DNA of 64,000 nt from Ursidibacter maritimus (GTDB taxonomy: Bacteria; Pseudomonadota; Gammaproteobacteria; Enterobacterales; Pasteurellaceae). This document shows, piece by piece, positions 39,042-48,375 of this stretch. The notes below the pieces were generated by a model, which ran no database searches, was not told the DNA's origin, and saw nothing but the letters and a program-made list of their open reading frames with translations. The stretch covers positions 310,001 to 374,000 of the forward strand of contig NZ_LEKN01000001.1 in assembly GCF_009761395.1 (NCBI RefSeq), given 5' to 3'. Both the position numbers and the translations under genes were made by a program. Position 1 is the first letter of the stretch. Every line of letters begins with the position of its first letter.

Positions 39042-39608
39042 ATGTTCACAGCACAATTAACCCAAACTAAAAGATGGTTAGAAGCTAACCGTGCTTTTGC
39101 TTTTATTCTGAAAACCGTAATTGGTGCAAATTTAATTGCTATTTTTGCTCAAATTTCAGTGCCGATGTATCCCGTACCAATTACGGGACAGACTCTCGCA
39201 TTAACCGTTGTCGGTTTTGCATTAGGACGAAAAGCGGCAGTATCAGCAGTGTTACTTTACTTGTTTGAAGGTGCAATTGGCTTACCTGTTTTTGCGAATG
39301 CTTCCTCTGGCTTCCAAACCTTATTAGGGGCTACAGGTGGTTATTTGATTGGTTTCGTGCCAACAGCTTATGTACTTGGATACTTTAGCGACAAAGGTGT
39401 ATTAAGCTCATTCTGGAAAAGTGTTGCCGTTGCCTTACTTGCAACAGTAATTACCTTTGTATTTGGACTAGCACAATTATCGTTCTTTGTACCTGCGGAT
39501 AAAGTATTAGCCTTTGGTTTATATCCGTTCATCATTGGTGGTGTAATTAAAGCTGTGCTTGCGAGCTTGTTAGTCATTCCATCCTATAAATTCTTCTCAA
39601 AATTGTAG
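39042..39608 (+). CDS. bioY: Biotin transporter BioY (ECF S component)
   Basis: A 188-residue membrane protein with six predicted helices. VPMYPVPITGQTLALTVVGFALG and the LYLFEGAIGLPVFA segment are characteristic. It binds biotin and works alone or with the shared ECF module. The start at 39042 follows AAGGAG; an upstream in-frame start overlaps that site. A terminator follows at 39638. Confidence 0.93.
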   Translation: MFTAQLTQTKRWLEANRAFAFILKTVIGANLIAIFAQISVPMYPVPITGQTLALTVVGFALGRKAAVSAVLLYLFEGAIGLPVFANASSGFQTLLGATGGYLIGFVPTAYVLGYFSDKGVLSSFWKSVAVALLATVITFVFGLAQLSFFVPADKVLAFGLYPFIIGGVIKAVLASLLVIPSYKFFSKL

Positions 39609-39637
39609 ATGTTTGATTTTAAATCAACTTATTTTAG

Positions 39638-39662
39638 ACCTTGCAACTTGCAAGGTTTTTTC
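39638..39662 (+). terminator. Terminator of bioY
   Basis: ACCTTGCA and TTGCAAGGT form an 8-9-bp stem (39638-39656) followed by TTTTTCTT. Confidence 0.8.
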
Positions 39663-39752
39663 TTAATAAATTTTGCAAAAAATTCCCACGTTCTCACCGC
39701 TTACCGCTATAATAGCCAACATTTTTAACTGAATTTATCAATAGGAATCACA

Positions 39753-40661
39753 ATGTCAGCAAAATTTAATGTGAAAACCTTCCAAGGTATGATTCTTGCC
39801 TTACAAGATTACTGGGCAAGTCAAGGGGCAACCGTTGTACAACCTTTCGATATGGAAGTAGGGGCGGGAACGTCTCACCCAATGACTTGCTTGCGTGCAT
39901 TAGGGCCAGAGCCAATGGCGTTTGCTTATGTGCAACCTTCACGCCGTCCAACCGATGGTCGCTATGGTGAAAACCCAAACCGCTTACAGCATTATTATCA
40001 ATTCCAAGTGGTGATTAAACCTTCTCCAGATAATATTCAAGAACTCTATTTAGATAGCCTAAAAATGCTAGGTTTCGACCCAACTCAAAATGACATTCGT
40101 TTTGTAGAAGATAACTGGGAAAACCCAACGTTAGGGGCGTGGGGCTTAGGTTGGGAAGTGTGGCTTAACGGCATGGAAGTGACCCAGTTTACTTATTTCC
40201 AACAAGTTGGCGGTTTAGAATGTAAACCTGTAACGGGCGAAATTACCTATGGTTTAGAGCGTTTGGCAATGTACATTCAAGGTGTCGATAGTGTGTATGA
40301 TCTTGTTTGGTCGGATGGTCCATTGGGTATCACCACTTATGGCGATGTATTCCACCAAAACGAAGTCGAGCAGTCCACTTATAACTTTGAATATGCTGAT
40401 GTTGATTTCTTATTCAAATGTTTTGAGCAGTATGAAAAAGAAGCGCAATACTTATTGGATTTAGAAAAACCGCTACCATTGCCAGCGTATGAACGTATTT
40501 TAAAAGCTGCACATAGCTTTAACTTATTAGACGCTCGCAAAGCAATTTCTGTAACCGAACGCCAACGTTATATTTTACGCATTCGAGCATTAACTAAAGG
40601 CGTGGCGGAAGCTTATTATGCAAGTCGTGAGGCCTTAGGGTTCCCAGGATGTAAGAAGTAG
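39753..40661 (+). CDS. glyQ: Glycine--tRNA ligase alpha subunit
   Basis: Class II synthetase alpha subunit of the bacterial alpha2beta2 GlyRS, 302 residues (E. coli 303). [36 protein letters not shown] carries motif 2-like residues; [19 protein letters not shown] is also typical. The beta-subunit gene glyS, next to glyQ in most bacteria, is not downstream here: a hairpin and tag follow. Confidence 0.97.
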   Translation: MSAKFNVKTFQGMILALQDYWASQGATVVQPFDMEVGAGTSHPMTCLRALGPEPMAFAYVQPSRRPTDGRYGENPNRLQHYYQFQVVIKPSPDNIQELYLDSLKMLGFDPTQNDIRFVEDNWENPTLGAWGLGWEVWLNGMEVTQFTYFQQVGGLECKPVTGEITYGLERLAMYIQGVDSVYDLVWSDGPLGITTYGDVFHQNEVEQSTYNFEYADVDFLFKCFEQYEKEAQYLLDLEKPLPLPAYERILKAAHSFNLLDARKAISVTERQRYILRIRALTKGVAEAYYASREALGFPGCKK

Positions 40662-40691
40662 TAATTATTCAAGCATATAGCCCTTAGAGAC

Positions 40692-40734
40692 TTCCCCATC
40701 AACCCTAATCAATGTTATTACGGTTGTTGGGGAA
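40692..40734 (+). terminator. Hairpin after glyQ
   Basis: TTCCCCATCAACC (40692-40704) pairs with GGTTGTTGGGGAA (40722-40734), one mismatch, 17-base loop. The T tail is weak. It probably ends or stabilises the glyQ message. Confidence 0.6.
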
Positions 40735-40776
40735 ATTATTTGGGCTAGATGTTAGTTACTTTTAGAGAAGTTACAA

Positions 40777-41334
40777 ATGGTGCGTTGTGATTGGGTTGGA
40801 GATAGTCAAATTTATATTGATTATCACGATCACGAATGGGGAAAACCTGAATTTAATAGTCAGAAGTTGTTTGAAAAGATCTGCTTAGAAGGCCAACAAG
40901 CAGGGCTTTCTTGGATTACAGTGTTGAAAAAGCGAGAACATTATCGATCTGCATTTTATCAATTCGATCCCCAAAAGATCGCTCAAATGAGTGAGAATGA
41001 TCTTAATCGTTTAATGGAAAACCAAGGCTTAATCCGCCACCGAGCAAAATTAGCAGCAATTATTCGTAATTCAAAGGCTTATCTTGCAATGCAAGCGGAA
41101 GGCGAAGATTTTAGCCAATTTATTTGGTCATTTGTTAATGGCAAACCACAAGTCAATAATATCACTGATTTAAGTGATGTACCTGCTAAAACAGACATTT
41201 CTAAAGCAATGTCTAAAGCCTTGAAGAAAAAAGGATTTGTTTTTGTTGGGGAAACGACTTGCTATGCTTTTATGCAATCAATGGGATTAGTTGATGACCA
41301 TCTAAACCACTGTTTTTGTAAAACGAAATTGTAA
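40777..41334 (+). CDS. tag: DNA-3-methyladenine glycosylase I
   Basis: Removes 3-methyladenine from alkylated DNA. It has 185 residues (E. coli 187). The zinc site is visible as Cys4 in MVRCDW, His17 in DYHDHEWG, and the HLNHCFC end. The catalytic core has CLEGQQAGLSWITVLKKRE. The start lacks a strong ribosome site. The PPTase gene begins 5 bases after its stop, so they form one transcript with the next two or three genes. Confidence 0.95.
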   Translation: MVRCDWVGDSQIYIDYHDHEWGKPEFNSQKLFEKICLEGQQAGLSWITVLKKREHYRSAFYQFDPQKIAQMSENDLNRLMENQGLIRHRAKLAAIIRNSKAYLAMQAEGEDFSQFIWSFVNGKPQVNNITDLSDVPAKTDISKAMSKALKKKGFVFVGETTCYAFMQSMGLVDDHLNHCFCKTKL

Positions 41335-41338
41335 AAAA

Positions 41339-42097
41339 ATGCACAAAACTAACCGCTTCTCTATTTTATTTGCACATAATCAGGAATTTATTCCTAATCA
41401 ATTTTTTAATAGTGAAAAATGGCAAGAAAATAATATCTCTCATTTCTCTGAACGCCTTTTAAATAAATGGAAAAGTCGTAAAATGGCCGATTTTCTATTA
41501 TATAAGGCATTTCAAAAACATAATCTTGATTTAACATTATTAAATAACATTCAGAAAACCGATAGTGGTCGCCCATATATTCCTAATAGTGAAGTAGATT
41601 TTAATATTTCTCATTCAGGGGAATGGGTTGCGATTATTCTATCGGATCATAGGATAAAGCGAGTAGTTGGGATTGATATTGAACACCCACAAAAAACACG
41701 CCGTTATAATGAATTATTGAAATACTATGCCAGTGAGCAAGAGATTACTGAAATTCAGGATACGCAAATTTTGCCGCAAATCCAACCGCTTATTTCTCGT
41801 TTTTATTTGAGTTGGTGCCTGCGAGAAGCTATCTTAAAATCACAAGGCGTAGGAATTATTAAACTTTCTGAAGTGCAGCATTCATTAAGTAAGCAAAGGA
41901 TTACATCAGCTTATTGTCCGAAAGGTCAGCTATGCTTTTATGATCAGTTACCTTTTTATCTCGCTTATTTCTTTGAGCAACCTGAATTTATGCTATCATT
42001 ACCGCCTATTTATCAATGGGAAAATGGGCAACTTCATTTAATTGAAAATTTAAACCCTATTATCTATCAAGTTAATCATTCGCTATGCCAAAAATAA
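41339..42097 (+). CDS. 4'-phosphopantetheinyl transferase, Sfp/AcpT type
   Basis: A 252-residue two-lobed PPTase that moves phosphopantetheine from CoA to carrier proteins. Motifs are present: FNISHSGEWVA (P1/P2), GIDIE (magnesium-binding Asp and Glu) and SWCLREAILKSQGVG (WxxKEA-type). This is the Sfp-type in addition to the AcpS that serves fatty-acid ACP in most bacteria; its target here is unknown. It overlaps the psiE gene by 13 bases. Confidence 0.9.
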   Translation: MHKTNRFSILFAHNQEFIPNQFFNSEKWQENNISHFSERLLNKWKSRKMADFLLYKAFQKHNLDLTLLNNIQKTDSGRPYIPNSEVDFNISHSGEWVAIILSDHRIKRVVGIDIEHPQKTRRYNELLKYYASEQEITEIQDTQILPQIQPLISRFYLSWCLREAILKSQGVGIIKLSEVQHSLSKQRITSAYCPKGQLCFYDQLPFYLAYFFEQPEFMLSLPPIYQWENGQLHLIENLNPIIYQVNHSLCQK

Positions 42098-42504
42098 ATT
42101 TTGAAGGACAACACTCTCATTTTGGAAAATTAGTTTCAGAAGGATTTCAATGGTTATTAAATATTTCATTATTAGCTGCTGGTCTTATTCTATCTTATGC
42201 TTTATTTTCTGAAGCTTATTCGTTAATCGATTTATTATTACACCATAGTGAGAAATTCCAAGTTGTTGAGAAGATTGTTATCTTCTTTCTCTATTTTGAA
42301 TTTCTTGCGCTAATAGTTCAATATTTTAAATATAATTACCATTTTCCATTACGCTATTTTTTATATATCGGCATTACCGCAATGGTCAGGTTAATTATTG
42401 TTGATCATTCTAATGCAATGCACACATTATTATTTGCACTTGCGATATTAGTGATGGTCATCGCATTATATTTTGTACATTCTGATCGCTTACGTAAAAG
42501 TTAA
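42085..42504 (+). CDS. psiE: PsiE-like inner-membrane protein
   Basis: A 139-residue protein with four predicted helices, as E. coli PsiE (136), the phosphate-starvation-inducible membrane protein of unknown function. The stretch HFPLRYFLYIGITAMVRLIIVDH is characteristic. It overlaps the PPTase end and is followed 8 bases later by the Nudix gene. I see no Pho box. Confidence 0.85.
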   Translation: MPKINFEGQHSHFGKLVSEGFQWLLNISLLAAGLILSYALFSEAYSLIDLLLHHSEKFQVVEKIVIFFLYFEFLALIVQYFKYNYHFPLRYFLYIGITAMVRLIIVDHSNAMHTLLFALAILVMVIALYFVHSDRLRKS

Positions 42505-42512
42505 GGAAAAAT

Positions 42513-43136
42513 ATGAGCCAAATTCACCAATTTTCACAACAAGATTTACAGATCATCCGCGAAGAAACAGTTTATAAAGGGCATTTTGAACTTAAGAAAA
42601 TGTTCTTTCGACACAAATTATTTTCAGGAGGAATGAGTGGCGAAGTTGTTCGTGAATTATTGATTAAAGGGGCTGCATCAGCAGTAATCGCTTACGATCC
42701 TGTACGAGACAGTGTTGTATTGGTTGAGCAAGTGCGGATCGGGGCTTATGATCCAAATAGCTCACAATCGCCTTGGTTGGTCGAACTTATCGCAGGAATG
42801 GTTGATACTGACGAATCGCCTGAAGAAGTAGCTATTCGAGAAAGCCAAGAAGAAGCGGGTTTGACCGTAAGCAATTTACAGCACGCAGTCAGTGTATGGG
42901 ATAGCCCAGGTGGAACGGTAGAACGCTTACATATTTTCTTAGGGTTGGTGGATAGCTCACAGGTCGGCGGTGTATATGGGCTAGAAGAAGAAAACGAAGA
43001 TATTCTTGTTCACGTCGTTAGTCGAAAGCAAGCCTATCAATGGGTTGAGCAAGGTAAAATAGATAATGTTATTGCCGTTGTTGGCTTGCAGTGGTTGCAG
43101 TTGAATTATCATAAATACATTCAAAAAGCGGTATAA
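42513..43136 (+). CDS. nudF: ADP-ribose pyrophosphatase (Nudix)
   Basis: Hydrolyses ADP-ribose to AMP and ribose 5-phosphate, 207 residues (E. coli NudF 209). The Nudix box is GMVDTDESPEEVAIRESQEEAGL, fitting GX5EX7REUXEEXGU. The preceding AAGGAAAAAT is the ribosome site. It ends the tag-PPTase-psiE-nudF run. Confidence 0.95.
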   Translation: MSQIHQFSQQDLQIIREETVYKGHFELKKMFFRHKLFSGGMSGEVVRELLIKGAASAVIAYDPVRDSVVLVEQVRIGAYDPNSSQSPWLVELIAGMVDTDESPEEVAIRESQEEAGLTVSNLQHAVSVWDSPGGTVERLHIFLGLVDSSQVGGVYGLEEENEDILVHVVSRKQAYQWVEQGKIDNVIAVVGLQWLQLNYHKYIQKAV

Positions 43137-43250
43137 TTTGATCTTGTTAAAAGTTGGAATATCTATTTTATTTAAATAGGCATTTTAGGTTTATGTTTAT
43201 AGCAGACAAAATATGGATTTTTCTTGCATACTCAAGCAAAAAAAATATAA

Positions 43251-43267
43251 TTGATAATTACTATCAA
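43251..43267 (+). promoter_or_regulatory. Fur-like box before hutX
   Basis: TTGATAATTACTATCAA is a perfect 6-5-6 palindrome, close to the GATAATNNNNATTATC family of Fur sites, 22 bases before the hutX start. Repression by iron is expected. Confidence 0.75.
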
Positions 43268-43288
43268 AACTATTAAGGGTACCAGAAT

Positions 43289-43783
43289 ATGTCATCTCTC
43301 AAACAACAAGTGGCTGAATTATTAGCTCAAGAACCAAACCTTATCACCCTTGAAATTGCGGACAAGTTAAACACGCCTGAAGGTAATGTATTAGTAGCAT
43401 TACCTGAAGAATTTGTTCGTGTATTTCCTGCAGAACGTGCGGAAGAAATTTTACAAGCGGTAAGTAATTGGGGAATTTTTACCACCATTATTGAAAAAGA
43501 AGGATCGATCTTTGAAATTAAAGATCGTTTCCCAAGTGGAATTATTGGGCGTGGTTATTACAACCTAAATATGAAGGATGATGAAGGGGCAATTCATGGG
43601 CATTTAAAACTAGATAACATTGCTCAAATTGCTTTTGTAAGCTTGCCATTCCGTGGTAAAGAAAGCTATAACATCGCATTTATTGCGCATAACGGGCAAA
43701 CTATCTTTAAGATTTACTTAGGTCGAGATGAGAAGCGTCAGCTCTTCCCAGAACAAGTTGAACTATTCAAATCATTTAAATAA
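43289..43783 (+). CDS. hutX: Haem utilisation cystosolic carrier HutX/HuvX
   Basis: A 164-residue soluble protein of the HutX/HuvX family. It binds haem and hands it to HutZ. Typical segments are VALPEEFVRVFPAERAEEIL, GRGYYNLN and HGHLKLDNIAQIAFVSLPFRGKES. A Fur-like box lies just upstream, and hutZ follows 11 bases on. Confidence 0.92.
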   Translation: MSSLKQQVAELLAQEPNLITLEIADKLNTPEGNVLVALPEEFVRVFPAERAEEILQAVSNWGIFTTIIEKEGSIFEIKDRFPSGIIGRGYYNLNMKDDEGAIHGHLKLDNIAQIAFVSLPFRGKESYNIAFIAHNGQTIFKIYLGRDEKRQLFPEQVELFKSFK

Positions 43784-43794
43784 AAGGGGACAAT

Positions 43795-44325
43795 ATGACA
43801 ACCAATCGTCAGGAAGTACTACAAAATCGTTTAGGTCCAGAGATCCAAGAACTCAAACAACAAACTAAAACGATTGTGCTTGCGACTGTAGACAAAGATG
43901 GTACACCAAATGTTAGTTATGCACCATTTGTGATCAACAATGGCGAATATCAGGTGCTAATCTCAACGATTGCACGTCACGCTCGTAATTTGCAAGAAGT
44001 GCCAAAAGTATCGTTAATGTTAATTGATGACGAAAGTAAAACTCGTGAAATTTATGCTCGTCGCCGTTTGACTTTTGATGCAACAGCTCGTGTGTTAGCT
44101 CGTCATTCTGCAGAATGGGAAAGTGCAGTTGCTGCTCTGCAAGCTCGTCATGGAGATATTGTAGCGGATTTATCCAAAATGGAAGACTTCAACCTATTTT
44201 GCTTTAAACCTGAACAAGGCTTATTTGTAAAAGGTTTTGGTAAAGCTTTCCAAGTAAGTACCGATGATTTAGTGAACTTTGTTCATTTAGATGAAGGTCA
44301 CCGTCAAGAGAACGCTCACGGTTAA
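43795..44325 (+). CDS. hutZ: Haem oxygenase-like HutZ/HugZ
   Basis: A 176-residue split-barrel (pyridoxamine-phosphate-oxidase-like) protein that breaks down haem to release iron. The start of the barrel, IVLATVDKDGTPNVSYAPFV, and the C-terminal HLDEGHRQENAHG with the haem-ligand region of HutZ/HugZ are present. AAGGGG precedes the ATG. It is co-transcribed with hutX. Confidence 0.93.
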   Translation: MTTNRQEVLQNRLGPEIQELKQQTKTIVLATVDKDGTPNVSYAPFVINNGEYQVLISTIARHARNLQEVPKVSLMLIDDESKTREIYARRRLTFDATARVLARHSAEWESAVAALQARHGDIVADLSKMEDFNLFCFKPEQGLFVKGFGKAFQVSTDDLVNFVHLDEGHRQENAHG

Positions 44326-44336
44326 TGACTGATTCA

Positions 44337-44382
44337 CTCGTCTTAAAAATATTGATATTGCTATTTTTAAGACGAGATTTCT
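44337..44382 (+). terminator. Terminator of hutXZ
   Basis: CTCGTCTTAAAAATA (44337-44351) pairs perfectly over 15 bp with TATTTTTAAGACGAG (44362-44376), followed by ATTTCTT. Confidence 0.85.
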
Positions 44383-44457
44383 TATCACTTTTTTCTTGCC
44401 AACAACCTACTTTCCATTTAATTTTATTCTCATTATTGTTCACTATATCTCTTTATA

Positions 44458-45366
44458 ATGTCTAGCCATTCACTTTATACACATACTCAAACGTACTGGG
44501 ATTTTCTGCGTATCGAAAAGCAAGCAAGTGCACACACATTAGCAAATTACCAACGCCAACTCACCGCTATTTGTGAATTATTAGCTAACCAACAGATTAC
44601 TGAATGGCAGGATGTTGATGTTTCGGTTATTCGCTGGGTATTGAGTGAGAGCCATAAAAAAGGGTTAAGCGCCAAAAGTATCGGACTAAGGCTAGTTGCA
44701 CTAAGACAATTTCTCGCTTTTTTGGTGCGTAAAGGAGAGCTAAAAACGAATAATGCGATTGGTATTAAAGCACCAAAGACAAATAAACATTTACCAAAAA
44801 ATATCGATGCCGAACAGGTAACACAGTTGCTAAATATTGAGAGTAACGAACCGCTTGACTTGCGAGATTTGGCAATGATGGAACTGATGTATAGCTCGGG
44901 TTTACGCCTATCTGAGTTACAAGGGTTAAATTTAAGCGATATGGATTTACAAGTCGGAGAAGTGAAGGTTCTGGGAAAACGTAATAAAGAACGGATTGTC
45001 CCAATGGGTGCTAAAGCGATTGAGGCAATACAACAATGGCTTGCAGTGAGAGCGGCTTTTCAACCTAAAGATAATGCTGTCTTCTTAAATCAACGTGGTG
45101 GGCGTTTATCTCATCGCTCCATTCAACTGGCAATGGAAAAATGGGGGAAAAAACAGGGGCTAACGACTCATTTAAACCCACATAAGCTCCGCCATTCCTT
45201 TGCAACACATATGTTAGAAGCAAGCTCTGACTTGAGAGCGGTGCAAGAATTGCTTGGACACAGCAACTTATCTACAACCCAAATTTATACTCACTTAGAT
45301 TTTCAACATCTTGCTAAAATTTACGACTCCGCTCACCCAAGAGCGAAGCGTAAAAGAAATGAATAA
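44458..45366 (+). CDS. xerC: Tyrosine recombinase XerC
   Basis: Chromosome-dimer resolvase acting with XerD at dif, 302 residues. The catalytic domain has the first Arg in [11 protein letters not shown], the [12 protein letters not shown] (His-x-x-Arg) box, GHSNLSTTQ and the nucleophile Tyr in IYTHLDF. The SAM-like N-terminal domain is intact. It ends 4 bases from the convergent nhaA. Confidence 0.96.
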   Translation: MSSHSLYTHTQTYWDFLRIEKQASAHTLANYQRQLTAICELLANQQITEWQDVDVSVIRWVLSESHKKGLSAKSIGLRLVALRQFLAFLVRKGELKTNNAIGIKAPKTNKHLPKNIDAEQVTQLLNIESNEPLDLRDLAMMELMYSSGLRLSELQGLNLSDMDLQVGEVKVLGKRNKERIVPMGAKAIEAIQQWLAVRAAFQPKDNAVFLNQRGGRLSHRSIQLAMEKWGKKQGLTTHLNPHKLRHSFATHMLEASSDLRAVQELLGHSNLSTTQIYTHLDFQHLAKIYDSAHPRAKRKRNE

Positions 45367-45370
45367 TACC

Positions 45371-46561
45371 TTAACCTATTGATTTGTCTAGTTTTATAGG
45401 CTTAGTAAAGCGTTTTAATAACACATAACCCACAATCGCAGAAACTGATGAGCCGATCAAAATACCCAAGCGAGCTAAAGACATAAATTTACCATCGGCT
45501 TCTTCGCCACCAAATGCTAGCCCAGCAAGGAACATTGACATTGTAAAACCGATACCACAAAGTACCGCTACTGCAAAAATTTGTTTCAAATTCACGTCAT
45601 CAGATAATTTGGCAATGCCTAATTTAACCGCCAAATAACTGAAACTAAATACGCCCAAGGTTTTCCCTGCAATGAGCCCTAAAGTAACCCCTAAGGTTAA
45701 GGTTGAAGTTAAGCTATGTAAGCCCATTCCTGATAAAGAAACACCTGCATTTGAAAAGGCAAACAGTGGCAAAATCACAAAAGAACACCAAGGTGCAAGA
45801 ATATGTTCCAAATCCATTAACGGCTTTTCGCCATTTTTACCTTTTAGTGGAATGCAAAAACCAATGATAACGCCAGCAAGAGTGGCGTGTACGCCTGATT
45901 TTAATACCGATGCCCATAAGATAATCCCAACTACTAAATAAGCACACAAAGCGGTTACTTTTAAGCGATTCATTGCAATTAACACAGTAATAGCAATGGT
46001 CGCAGAGACTAACGCTGTTGTACTTAATTCGTGAGAAAAGAAAATGGCAATTACCACAATTGCCCCAAGATCATCAATGATCGCCAGGGCAAGTAGAAAG
46101 ATTTTTAAGCCGAAAGGCACTCGTTTACCGAGCAAAGCAAGTACACCAACTGCAAAGGCAATATCTGTTGCCATTGGAATCGCCCAACCAGCTTGATGTT
46201 CGGGGTAAGATAAGTTAAATAAGGCGTAAATCAGTGCAGGCACAACCATTCCACCCACAGCACCGATTGCTGGGAAAATTGCTTTTTGGTAGCTAGAGAG
46301 TGCCCCAACAAGCATTTCTCGTTTCACTTCTAAACCAACAAGAATGAAAAATACCGCCATAAAACCATCATTAACCCACATTAGTAAAGGCTTATGAATA
46401 CTAAATAAGCCAATTTGAATACTCACAGGCATTTCAAGAAAGTCAAAGTAAAGCTCTTTTAATGGCGAATTTGCAAAAATCATTGCAAAGGTTGCGAAAA
46501 TCAATAATAAAATCCCACCTGCTGATTCCATTTTCAGAAACTGTTTCATTGATTGAATCAT
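45371..46561 (-). CDS. nhaA: Na+/H+ antiporter NhaA
   Basis: Inner-membrane antiporter of 396 residues (E. coli 388), 12 helices. The ion-binding aspartates are in [38 protein letters not shown] and [15 protein letters not shown] are characteristic. A start with ribosome site GGGGGAAAGT is seen. It stands in the place upstream of rpmH normally held by dnaA in E. coli-like order. Confidence 0.96.
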   Translation of the reverse strand: MIQSMKQFLKMESAGGILLLIFATFAMIFANSPLKELYFDFLEMPVSIQIGLFSIHKPLLMWVNDGFMAVFFILVGLEVKREMLVGALSSYQKAIFPAIGAVGGMVVPALIYALFNLSYPEHQAGWAIPMATDIAFAVGVLALLGKRVPFGLKIFLLALAIIDDLGAIVVIAIFFSHELSTTALVSATIAITVLIAMNRLKVTALCAYLVVGIILWASVLKSGVHATLAGVIIGFCIPLKGKNGEKPLMDLEHILAPWCSFVILPLFAFSNAGVSLSGMGLHSLTSTLTLGVTLGLIAGKTLGVFSFSYLAVKLGIAKLSDDVNLKQIFAVAVLCGIGFTMSMFLAGLAFGGEEADGKFMSLARLGILIGSSVSAIVGYVLLKRFTKPIKLDKSIG

Positions 46562-46650
46562 ACTTTCCCCCTAAAAAATGACGCATTGAAAGCTATCTTT
46601 TAGCAAAGTAACCTTAATAAATCAAGGGTAAATCCATTTGTAAAGGATAC

Positions 46651-46678
46651 TTGGGATTTGACCGCTTGCTGATACAAT
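46651..46678 (+). promoter_or_regulatory. Candidate rpmH promoter
   Basis: TTGGGA (46651-46656) and TACAAT (46673-46678), 16-base spacer, about 180 bases before rpmH. An uptake-like word (TGACCGCTTG) lies between them. The gap 46562-46856 shows nothing else I can name. Confidence 0.45.
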
Positions 46679-46856
46679 AGTCACCTAAAGTTTAGGCGTT
46701 ATGCTATTTGTTGTACTCTTTTTAGCAATTAAACTCTAACTAACAGATGAATTACCTTGATCTTTACTTTCTTTATCGGTAGAATTCGCACTCTATTTTT
46801 CGTAATCCTTATTTGGCACATAGCCAATGTTATTTAATTTATTAGGTAGATAGCAA

Positions 46857-46991
46857 ATGAAACGTACATTTCAACCATCAGTATTAAAACGTGCTCGTAC
46901 TCACGGTTTCCGTGCTCGTATGGCAACTAAAAACGGTCGTCAAGTATTAGCACGTCGTCGTGCTAAAGGTCGTAAGAGCTTATCTGCGTAA
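46857..46991 (+). CDS. rpmH: 50S ribosomal protein L34
   Basis: A 44-residue, very basic protein: [18 protein letters not shown] then [20 protein letters not shown], diagnostic for bL34. It is followed after 45 bases by rnpA, the universal order. Confidence 0.98.
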   Translation: MKRTFQPSVLKRARTHGFRARMATKNGRQVLARRRAKGRKSLSA

Positions 46992-47036
46992 TAGCAGTAA
47001 GCGAGCCAAAGCACTTAGTTTAAATAAGTGACTAGT

Positions 47037-47411
47037 GTGAATAAGCTAACTTTTTCTCGGGAGCTACGTCTGTTAGCTCCCGTTCAATTTAAAGCTGTTT
47101 TTGAACAGCCTTTTCGTGCAAGCACTCCACAACTAACGCTTCTTGCGAGAGAAAACTCTCTTCAAAATCCCCGCTTAGGTTTAACTGTTGCCAAAAAACA
47201 TTTAAAACGAGCCCACGATCGCAATCGAATTAAACGTATTGTGCGAGAAAGTTTTCGCCTAAAACAGCAACAGCTACCTCATTATGATTTTGTTTTTGTT
47301 GCTAAAGCAGGCATTGGCAAATTAAGTAACGCAGAATTATTCGAGATTTTGGAAAAACTATGGCAACGCCACATTCGTCTCGCCCAACAAACCAAACAAA
47401 ACCAAGCGTAA
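47037..47411 (+). CDS. rnpA: Ribonuclease P protein component
   Basis: Protein subunit of RNase P, which trims tRNA 5' ends. It has about 124 residues. [17 protein letters not shown] near the start and the RNR motif in [18 protein letters not shown] are diagnostic. The GTG at 47037 aligns with the E. coli start (VNKLTF for MVKLAF); an in-frame GTG at 47028 is possible. It overlaps yidD by 52 bases. Confidence 0.96.
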   Translation: MNKLTFSRELRLLAPVQFKAVFEQPFRASTPQLTLLARENSLQNPRLGLTVAKKHLKRAHDRNRIKRIVRESFRLKQQQLPHYDFVFVAKAGIGKLSNAELFEILEKLWQRHIRLAQQTKQNQA

Positions 47412-47647
47412 TTGCTTATTTATTGCTTGGATTGGTACATTTTTATCGTTACGTCATTAGCCCATTGCTTGGCCCCCGTTGCCGATTTTATCCCACTTGC
47501 TCACAATATGCCTTAGATGCAATTCGTATTCACGGAGCAATAAAAGGCAGTTGGCTCACCGCAAAACGCCTTAGCCGTTGCCATCCATTAAGTGAAGGGG
47601 GTGATGATCCTGTTCCCCCAAAATGTCATTGTGATAAAAAGTCTTAA
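47360..47647 (+). CDS. yidD: Membrane protein insertion efficiency factor YidD
   Basis: A 95-residue amphipathic protein. [30 protein letters not shown] is the family signature with its conserved cysteines. It overlaps the end of rnpA in another frame, as in many bacteria. yidC, which normally comes next, is absent; the following 222 bases (47648-47869) are AT-rich and hold only the promoter of the next operon. Confidence 0.95.
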   Translation: MATPHSSRPTNQTKPSVIAYLLLGLVHFYRYVISPLLGPRCRFYPTCSQYALDAIRIHGAIKGSWLTAKRLSRCHPLSEGGDDPVPPKCHCDKKS

Positions 47648-47810
47648 TCTATCCTAACTACAATAGACACAAGCCCCTTGATGCACAAATATCCTTATTA
47701 ACAGACTTATTACTCATTTCCTTTCTCGACTCTTTTTAATCATAACTCATTGATGAATAATGATATTTTGTTTTCTTTATAACTTATTCCAAAAAAATCT
47801 TGAAATTTTT

Positions 47811-47838
47811 GTAAGAACCTAGAAAGCACTCCGTCTAA
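47811..47838 (+). promoter_or_regulatory. ECF-sigma-like promoter before the HvfX-A-B-C operon
   Basis: GTAAGAACC (47811-47819) and CGTCTAA (47832-47838), 12 bases apart, resemble the -35 (GAAC core) and -10 elements of ECF sigma factors, which often control DUF692-type RiPP operons. No sigma-factor gene is nearby; the reading is by eye. Confidence 0.45.
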
Positions 47839-47869
47839 TTTTGCAAAGAATAAATAAAAGGAGACAACA

Positions 47870-48346
47870 ATGCTAACAAAAGCAACACCGACAGCGTGTC
47901 AGGTTAAATGCTTGTCAGCGACAGGATTAGGTTTATTAGGGCTCCGCCTATTTTTAGCCTATGAATTTTTAGAAGCGGGCATTGAAAAATGGAATGGAGA
48001 AAATTGGTTTGGCTCAATTCAAGATCAGTTTCCATTTCCGTTTCATCTTTTACCTGCGGATTTTAACTGGGTGGTTGCAATGGGAAGTGAATTACTCTTT
48101 CCTGTATTGCTTGCATTCGGTTTATTCACACGATTTAGTGCATTAAGTTTAGCTGTTTTAACTTTGGTTGCTTGGTATGCGGTTCACGCAGGGCTAGGGT
48201 ATAACGTATGTAATAGCGGTTTTAAAATGCCGTTGATTTATCTAGTAACGCTATTACCGCTCTTAATGCAGGGAGCAGGGTTCTTTTCTGTAGATTATTT
48301 TTTACAGAAAAAACATTCAACTTATAAATGGTTGAAATTTCTTTAA
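47870..48346 (+). CDS. hvfX: DoxX-family membrane protein, HvfX-like
   Basis: A 158-residue inner-membrane protein with four predicted helices of the DoxX family. LRLFLAYEFLEAGIEKWNGENWF is the DoxX opening. Cysteines lie near the N-terminus (ACQVKCL) and in YNVCNSGFK. AAGGAG precedes the ATG. It is first in an operon with the precursor, DUF692 and DUF2063 genes, the place of HvfX, a DoxX protein linked to maturation of copper-binding RiPPs. Its reaction is not established. Confidence 0.85.
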   Translation: MLTKATPTACQVKCLSATGLGLLGLRLFLAYEFLEAGIEKWNGENWFGSIQDQFPFPFHLLPADFNWVVAMGSELLFPVLLAFGLFTRFSALSLAVLTLVAWYAVHAGLGYNVCNSGFKMPLIYLVTLLPLLMQGAGFFSVDYFLQKKHSTYKWLKFL

Positions 48347-48375
48347 TTTTATAAAAAAACGAATAGGAGCTTAAA

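Noticed and set aside
46562-46856. Replication origin near rpmH as in some bacteria
   Set aside because: No dnaA gene and no cluster of DnaA boxes was seen; nhaA lies upstream.
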